Source: Acidimicrobiales bacterium
GTDB taxonomy: Bacteria > Actinomycetota > Acidimicrobiia > Acidimicrobiales > DATDAH01
Assembly (NCBI GenBank): GCA_016794585.1
Contig: JAEUJM010000013.1
Location: 186,001 to 250,000, forward strand
Length of the DNA: 64,000 nucleotides
Direction: 5' to 3'
Under the pieces are notes generated by a model that was not told where the DNA came from, did no database searches, and saw only the letters and a list, made by a program, of their open reading frames with translations. Numbering within the stretch: the stretch's first letter is position 1; the number at the start of each line of letters is the position of its first letter. The translations under genes and the position numbers were made by a program. Below, in pieces: positions 59,281-64,000 of the stretch.

Positions 59281-60216
59281 GTGCGCTCCTTTACCGCAGC
59301 AGAGCTGAAGTCCGCGGCCGACCAGTCGGGGATGTACTTCCCGCATCACGTGCTCGACCAGCTCGTCGCGGCCATCGACGCCGGCAAGCACGTGATCCTC
59401 ACCGGACCCCCCGGGACGGGCAAGACCACCCTGGCCTACATGGCGGCGGAGGTCGCCCAACAGGCGATGCTCTGCACCGGTTACCTGCCCACGACGGCCA
59501 CCACCGAATGGACGACCTTCGAGACCATCGGCGGGCTCCAGCCCACCGCCGAGGGCCTGATCTACCGCCCGGGGCTGTTCGTCGAGGCCATCGAGACCGG
59601 ACGCTGGCTCGTGATCGACGAGCTCAACCGCTCCAACTTCGACCGCGCCTTCGGGCAGCTCTTCACCGTGCTCTCGGGTCAGCCCGTGGTGCTGCCGTTC
59701 AAGCGAAAGGGCCAGCCCAACCCCCTCTCGCTCGTTCCCACCGGGGCCGAAGCCCCACGCGACACCGACGTGATCCGCCTGCCCAGCCGCTGGCGGATCA
59801 TCGCCACCATGAACGTGTTCGACAAGAACCTCCTGTTCGAGATGTCGTACGCGCTCATGCGCCGCTTCGCCTTCATCGAGGTGGGCACCCCCGACGAGGC
59901 CTCCTACCAGCAGCTGCTCCAGGGCCCCGGCGCCATCGTCACCCAGCTCCTGCCCCTCCGGAACTTCAGCGACCTGGGCCCGGCCGTCTACCTCGACGCG
60001 GCCCGCTACGCCGCCCGGCGAAAGCAGGACGGCGCCACGGACTCGCGGCTGCTGTACGAGGTCTTCTACGCCTACTTCCTCCCCCAATTCGAGGGCTTCG
60101 ACGACCTGCGCGCCACGAAGCTGTACCGGACGGTCGAGGGGCTCTTCGACCCGGAGGAGCAGGCCGAGGCCCAGCGCACGATCCAGGGCGTGCTCGGCGT
60201 CGAGCTGACCCTCTGA
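59281..60216 (+). CDS. McrB/MoxR-like AAA+ ATPase
   Basis: A 311-residue AAA+ protein: Walker A TGPPGTGKTT (41-50), Walker B GRWLVIDELNR (107-117), sensor 1 IIATMNVFDKN and the arginine-finger region YALMRRFAF. The pattern VIDELNRSNFDRAFGQLF is close to the McrB group of restriction-system ATPases and to MoxR chaperones. GTG 59281 has GAGGAG four bases upstream; the frame is open further upstream without a better start. It is followed at once by a DUF2357-like protein, suggesting a two-component machine. Confidence 0.88.
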   Translation: MRSFTAAELKSAADQSGMYFPHHVLDQLVAAIDAGKHVILTGPPGTGKTTLAYMAAEVAQQAMLCTGYLPTTATTEWTTFETIGGLQPTAEGLIYRPGLFVEAIETGRWLVIDELNRSNFDRAFGQLFTVLSGQPVVLPFKRKGQPNPLSLVPTGAEAPRDTDVIRLPSRWRIIATMNVFDKNLLFEMSYALMRRFAFIEVGTPDEASYQQLLQGPGAIVTQLLPLRNFSDLGPAVYLDAARYAARRKQDGATDSRLLYEVFYAYFLPQFEGFDDLRATKLYRTVEGLFDPEEQAEAQRTIQGVLGVELTL

Positions 60217-60217
60217 G

Positions 60218-61246
60218 GTGGCGTCGCCGGCTGAGTTCCAGGGCGCCGGCCAGCCGGACGCCACGAGGGCGCTCTGGGGACGCCTGCGCCGACCCTTCGA
60301 CGTGGTGGCCATGGTCGACGCGGTGCTGGGCCTCTCCCCCAACGTCGTGCGCCAGCTGGCCGGCACGATGCTGGCCACCAGCGGCGAGGCCGAGACCCTG
60401 CTGACGATGATGCCGCACACCCTGCGGTCGTTGGCGATGTCGACCACCAGCTCCCCCGAGCAGTGCCGGGGCGAGCTGCGGGGCCCGGTGCTGTGGAGCG
60501 AGACGATGTCGGCACGCTCGTCCAGCGCCGGCAGCCAGGACGTGTACGTCTGCTCGTCGCCGCAACGTGCGTACGACATCCCCGAGAACCAAGTCCTGGC
60601 TGCCGCGCTCGTGAGCATCCGCGACGCCGGGCGGGGGGTCGACTCGATGTCCGCCCAGTCCTACGACGACGACACGCTGCGGCGGGCCCGCCACAACGGC
60701 ATGCGGGCCATCCGCTTCCTGGAGCACCGGGCCATGTCCGCGGTCAGCCGGGACCGCCCGAGCCCCCGGGCCCTCAAGCGCACCCGGTCCGGCAGTCGAC
60801 GCCAGACCTACGAGCCCGCACTGCGGATGCTCGACCGGGCGGCCGACCCCCTCACCGCCGACGACATCCTCCCGTTCTGCGACCGGCGCACCCGGGCCCA
60901 GCACGCGTTGATCATGGCCCTCGTCGATCGTCTCGAGGCTCGTGGCGTGGAGCTGCCCCCGTTCCGGGCCTTCGAGGGGATCCTCTACTCGGGGCCCATC
61001 CGCTTCAACCACCCGCGCCGTCTCGGCGATCGCAGCCGGCCCCACGGCGTGATGCTCGGTGGGGTGCTCGTGGACGTGCCCGAGCGGGTGCGCGAAGACA
61101 ACCGGGAACGGGCCGAGTACGCGCTGCGCGAGCGCTCCGGTGGCCTACCGACGGTCGTCGTGCTCGAGCCCGCCGACGTGGACCGGGCCATCCAGGTCGC
61201 GGTCGAGGTGGCCAGGGCGCAGCAGGCCGAACAACAGGCGTCCTGA
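60218..61246 (+). CDS. DUF2357/McrC-like partner of the AAA+ ATPase, putative
   Basis: A 342-residue soluble basic protein that begins one base after the ATPase stop. VLWSETMSARSSSAG, VYVCSSPQRAYDIPENQVLAAAL and RRQTYEPALRMLDR resemble DUF2357 proteins that partner McrB-like ATPases, especially the D-x-PEN-x-x-L box. I see no clear PD-(D/E)xK nuclease motif in the C-terminal half, so nuclease activity is not supported. Possible roles: targeting subunit of a restriction-like complex or a nonrestrictive substrate receptor. GTG start with GAGG upstream. Confidence 0.6.
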   Translation: MASPAEFQGAGQPDATRALWGRLRRPFDVVAMVDAVLGLSPNVVRQLAGTMLATSGEAETLLTMMPHTLRSLAMSTTSSPEQCRGELRGPVLWSETMSARSSSAGSQDVYVCSSPQRAYDIPENQVLAAALVSIRDAGRGVDSMSAQSYDDDTLRRARHNGMRAIRFLEHRAMSAVSRDRPSPRALKRTRSGSRRQTYEPALRMLDRAADPLTADDILPFCDRRTRAQHALIMALVDRLEARGVELPPFRAFEGILYSGPIRFNHPRRLGDRSRPHGVMLGGVLVDVPERVREDNRERAEYALRERSGGLPTVVVLEPADVDRAIQVAVEVARAQQAEQQAS

Positions 61247-61252
61247 CACTGG

Positions 61253-61320
61253 GCCCTCCTTCGTCGGGCCGCCTTCGGCATCCGGTGCGTCGGTGCCGCT
61301 GCTCCGCTCCGCTCGCGGCC
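61253..61320 (-). repeat. Degenerate single copy of the 69-bp repeat
   Basis: Shares the GCTGCTCCGCTCCGCTC run, GGCATCCGG and, read on the minus strand, the closing GACGAAGGAGG with the pafB and prcA copies. Here no gene starts downstream of that ribosome-binding-like end; it lies between convergent genes. Confidence 0.7.
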
Positions 61321-61346
61321 TCGAGAGCTGGAGGACCGCGAGTGGC

Positions 61347-63161
61347 CTATCGACCTGCTCTGCGGCGGTCGGCCTCGGCCAGCAGGCGCTTGCGGAGGCG
61401 GATGTTGTTCGGCGTCACCTCGACGAGCTCGTCGTCCTTGATGAGCTCGATGCCGACCTCGAGGGTGATCTCGCGCGGGGGCGGGAGCTTCACGGCGTCG
61501 TCGGCGGCGTGGGTGCGGATGTTCGTCTTCTGCTTGGCCCGGGTGACGTCCGCGGACATGTCGTCCACCCGCGAGTTCTCGCCCACCACCATGCCTTCGT
61601 AGACCTCGTCGCCCGGTTCGATGAACAGCTCGCCTCGGGACTGGAGCTTGTCGAGTGCGTAGGCCGTGGCCACGCCGGCGCGGTCGGCCAGGATGGCGCC
61701 GCCGCGGCGACCCGGCAGGTCGCCCACCCAACGCACCCACCCGTGGTTGTGCTGGTGCAGGAGCGCGGTGCCGCGCGTCGCGGTGAGCAGCATCGAGCGG
61801 AAGCCGAGCAGCCCGCGGGTGGGCGCCTCGAAGGTCAGGATCGTCCGGCCGGCGTCACCGGGGCGCAGGTCCGACACGATGCCCCGTCGGGGCGCCAGGG
61901 CCTGGGTGACCGTGCCCACGTACTCCTCGGGCACGTCGACGACCCCGCGCTCGAGCGGCTCGTGGAGGTGTCCTTCGATCTCCCTGGTGACGACCACGGG
62001 GCGGCTCACCTGCAGCTCGTAGCCCTCCCGTCGCATCGCCTCGATGAGGACCGCGAGCTGGAGCTCACCGCGGCCCGCGACGTCGATCTGGTCGGGGGAC
62101 TCGGTGGGGGCCAGCTTGATGGAGACGTTGCCGAGCACCTCCTTCTCGAGGCGGTCGATCAGGTGACGGGAGGTGAGGTACTTGCCGTCCTTGCCCGCGA
62201 GGGGCGAGGTGTTGACGCCGAAGGTCATGCGCAGGACCGGCTCGTCGACGCTCAGACGGGGCAGGGCCACCGGGTTTTCGGGGCTGGCGATGGTGTCGCC
62301 GATCTCGACCTCCGGGAACCCGGCCATGACGAACAGGTCGCCGGCGACCCGCTCCTCGACGTCGACGCGGCTGACGCCGGCGAAACCCATGAGCTGCGAG
62401 AGCTTCCGGGTGACGGGGGCGTCGTCCACGTCGCCCAGCAACGTGACCGGCCGACGGGCGTCGAGGGTGCCCTGGATGACCCGGCCGATGGCCAGGCGAC
62501 CCATGTACTCGGACGCGTCGAGGGTGGTGATGATGGCCTGGAGCGGTGCGGTCGGGTCCCCGGTGGCGGCCGGCACGGTGGAGACGATCGCCTCGAAGAG
62601 CGCGGTCAGGTCGTCGTCGGGACCGGGCTGGCCCACGCCCTCCATCGAACGGCCGTCCCGGGCGATCGTGGAGACGATGGGGAACTCGATGTGGTGGTCG
62701 GCGGCCTCGAGGTCGAAGAACAGCTGGTAGATCTCGTCGAGCACCTCGGCGGTCCGGGCGTCCGAGCGGTCGACCTTGTTCAACACCACCACCGCCGGCA
62801 GGTGCGCGGCGAGCGCCTTCGAGAGCACGTAGCGGGTCTGGGGCAACGGCCCCTCGGCGGCGTCGACGAGCAGGACGACCCCGTCGACGAGTGCGAGCGC
62901 CCGCTCGACCTCGCCGCCGAAGTCGGCGTGGCCCGGGGTGTCGACGAGGTTGATGCGCACGCCGTTCCACTCGACCGAGGCGGCCTTGGCGAGGATGGTG
63001 ATGCCCCGCTCGCGCTCCTGGTCGCCCGAGTCCATGACGCGCTCGGCGACCTTCTCGTGATCGGAGAAGACGCCCGTGGCGCGCAGCATCGCGTCGACGA
63101 GGGTGGTCTTGCCGTGGTCGACGTGGGCGACGAGCGCGACGTTTCGAAAGGTGGCAGTCAT
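61347..63161 (-). CDS. typA: Translational GTPase TypA/BipA
   Basis: Ribosome-associated GTPase of the EF-G group, important at low temperature and stress. The 604-residue protein has G1 [11 protein letters not shown]2/G3 ERGITIL and [17 protein letters not shown]4 NKVDRSDAR, then beta-barrel, EF-G III/V-like domains and the TypA C-terminal domain. ATG 63161 is the family start; the frame extends a few residues further. Monocistronic by layout, facing the 69-bp repeat copy. Confidence 0.95.
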   Translation of the reverse strand: MTATFRNVALVAHVDHGKTTLVDAMLRATGVFSDHEKVAERVMDSGDQERERGITILAKAASVEWNGVRINLVDTPGHADFGGEVERALALVDGVVLLVDAAEGPLPQTRYVLSKALAAHLPAVVVLNKVDRSDARTAEVLDEIYQLFFDLEAADHHIEFPIVSTIARDGRSMEGVGQPGPDDDLTALFEAIVSTVPAATGDPTAPLQAIITTLDASEYMGRLAIGRVIQGTLDARRPVTLLGDVDDAPVTRKLSQLMGFAGVSRVDVEERVAGDLFVMAGFPEVEIGDTIASPENPVALPRLSVDEPVLRMTFGVNTSPLAGKDGKYLTSRHLIDRLEKEVLGNVSIKLAPTESPDQIDVAGRGELQLAVLIEAMRREGYELQVSRPVVVTREIEGHLHEPLERGVVDVPEEYVGTVTQALAPRRGIVSDLRPGDAGRTILTFEAPTRGLLGFRSMLLTATRGTALLHQHNHGWVRWVGDLPGRRGGAILADRAGVATAYALDKLQSRGELFIEPGDEVYEGMVVGENSRVDDMSADVTRAKQKTNIRTHAADDAVKLPPPREITLEVGIELIKDDELVEVTPNNIRLRKRLLAEADRRRAGR

Positions 63162-63225
63162 TGGTGGTACGGGCGCGGAAAGGTGCAACGGAGGCCCAGC
63201 CGGGATCGGCTAGGGGCCGGTCAAC

Positions 63226-63438
63226 TCACTGAACCCAGAGCTCTCCGTCGTCGTCTTCGCGGTTTTCCTCGGCCAGGCACCACGAGGCGTGGTCGCGGCC
63301 CGGGTCTGCGCCACACTCGGCGCAGGGCTGTTCGTCTTTGATATCGAGCAGGCGATCGAAATCGAGTTCAGTTCGCTTGAGTGCTCGCGCTTCTTCGAAG
63401 CGACGGTGTCGACCCTTCTTCACGGGCCAGCTCCCCAT
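63226..63438 (-). CDS. Small zinc-finger-like protein, unknown
   Basis: A 70-residue protein with a basic N-terminus (KKGRHRRFEEARALKR), a Cys/His cluster (CAECGADPGRDHASWC) and an acidic C-terminus (ENREDDDGELWVQ). The cluster could bind one zinc. Common as a short unknown protein near translation genes; co-transcription with typA is possible. A TAGAGT motif lies about 20 bases upstream of the ATG. Confidence 0.6.
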   Translation of the reverse strand: MGSWPVKKGRHRRFEEARALKRTELDFDRLLDIKDEQPCAECGADPGRDHASWCLAEENREDDDGELWVQ

Positions 63439-63530
63439 TGAGGCCGCTGTTCGGACTGCTCACTCTAGCGCCTGCACACCGCGCGACCACGCATCCGGGG
63501 CGACCGGTCCCCCGGACCTTCCCCACCCCC

Positions 63531-63536
63531 TAGCAT
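63531..63536 (+). promoter_or_regulatory. -10 box TAGCAT, leaderless start of the GH13 gene
   Basis: TAGCAT ends 7 nt before ATG 63544. Confidence 0.5.
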
Positions 63537-63543
63537 CCCGCAG

Positions 63544-64000
63544 ATGGACGGGGACGAGCCGTGGTGGCGGTCGGCGGTGGTGTACCAGATCTACCCCCGG
63601 TCGTTCGCCGACAGCGATGGGGACGGGGTGGGCGATCTCCCCGGGATCACCGCCCGCCTCGACCACCTGGTGTGGTTGGGGGTCGACGCGCTGTGGTTGT
63701 CGCCGTTCTACCGCTCCCCAATGGCGGACTTCGGCTACGACGTGTCGGACTACTGCGACGTCGACCCCCTCTTCGGCACGCTGGACGACTTCGACGCACT
63801 CGTCGCCGGCGCGCACGACCGGGGACTCAAGGTCATCGTCGACTGGGTTCCGAACCACAGCTCCGATCAGCACCCGTGGTTCGTCGAGTCCCGCTCGGGC
63901 CGCGACAGCGCCAAGCGGGACTGGTACGTCTGGCGTGACCCCGCTCCTGACGGCGGTCCACCCAACAACTGGGTCGAGACCTGGGGTGGTGGCCCGGCGT
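63544..64000 (+). CDS. GH13 alpha-glucosidase/oligo-1,6-glucosidase, N-terminal part
   Basis: Runs off the right edge after about 152 codons. WWRSAVVYQIYPRSFADSDGDGVGDLPGI is the GH13 (subfamily 23/31-type) start. LGVDALWLSPFYRSPMADFGYDVSDY and GLKVIVDWVPNHSSDQHPWF (conserved region I, DxVPNH) follow. The catalytic Asp/Glu regions lie outside the window. It probably hydrolyses alpha-1,4- or alpha-1,6-oligosaccharides (maltose, isomaltose or trehalose) in the cytoplasm. Leaderless ATG. Confidence 0.92.
   Translation, partial: MDGDEPWWRSAVVYQIYPRSFADSDGDGVGDLPGITARLDHLVWLGVDALWLSPFYRSPMADFGYDVSDYCDVDPLFGTLDDFDALVAGAHDRGLKVIVDWVPNHSSDQHPWFVESRSGRDSAKRDWYVWRDPAPDGGPPNNWVETWGGGPA

Overview
The window looks like chromosomal DNA of a high-GC actinobacterium, probably of the Acidimicrobiia lineage. 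The evidence is uniform high GC with heavy GTG start use, a complete Pup-proteasome locus, the helY-tatC-tatB-pafC-pafB-pafA gene neighbourhood known from Actinobacteria, an FbiC-type F420 enzyme, DUF222/HNH nuclease and MarP-like protease genes, and many apparently leaderless starts (TANNNT ending 6-9 nt before ATG/GTG). The lineage is an inference from gene content. I saw no rRNA, tRNA, CRISPR array, prophage or insertion sequence.

Layout. 0-4.6 kb: Ski2-like helicase, TatC, TatB and small proteins. 4.7-8 kb: glycerophosphodiesterase, signal peptidase I and the WYL regulators PafC/PafB. 8.1-17.7 kb: proteasome block read leftwards (Mpa/ARC, Dop, Pup, a Tat-exported PhoX-like protein, PrcB, PrcA, PafA, DUF3866), with a ferredoxin diverging from Mpa. 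17.7-22.4 kb: MarP-like protease, then a tightly overlapping tRNA T-loop modification operon (TtuB-like, TtuA, TrmI) with small membrane proteins and a LON-domain protein. 22.4-28.9 kb: two tandem paralogous pairs (GNAT-like proteins and GT39-type membrane glycosyltransferases) and PBP4. 28.8-31 kb: NDP-forming acyl-CoA synthetase subunits. 31-35.7 kb: amino-sugar cluster (GH84 hexosaminidase, TetR regulator, sulfatase lipoprotein, NagA). 35.7-41.1 kb: unknown protein, FIST protein, transketolase, transaldolase, 6-phosphogluconolactonase, with no zwf or opcA. 41.2-45.5 kb: TerC, then a TPP-riboswitch-controlled thiamine-precursor uptake operon. 45.5-49.1 kb: FbiC and a LOG-family protein. 49.2-54.3 kb: accessory-looking stretch (DUF222/HNH nuclease, lipoproteins, Cys-rich protein, HAD-like protein). 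54.1-58.5 kb: glycolate oxidase GlcDEF with a hairpin-rich spacer. 58.5-61.2 kb: Cys-rich protein, then an McrB-like AAA+ ATPase with a DUF2357-like partner. 61.3-64 kb: TypA, small zinc-finger-like protein, start of a GH13 alpha-glucosidase.

How the genes fit together. Protein turnover dominates the left half: Mpa and the 20S core degrade pupylated proteins, PafA/Dop attach and remove Pup, and PafB/PafC probably control DNA-damage genes. TatBC would export the PhoX-like protein. The TtuB-TtuA-TrmI block points to 2-thio-U54 and m1A58 in the tRNA T loop. The right half is central carbon metabolism, cofactor supply (thiamine, F420) and glycolate oxidation.

Most notable for follow-up: a dispersed ~69-bp repeat whose end seems to supply the ribosome-binding site of pafB and prcA; stop codons TAG reused as the first bases of downstream -10 boxes; a Pup that already ends in Glu; the T-loop operon whose TtuB-like carrier has two residues after Gly-Gly; and the AAA+/DUF2357-like pair.
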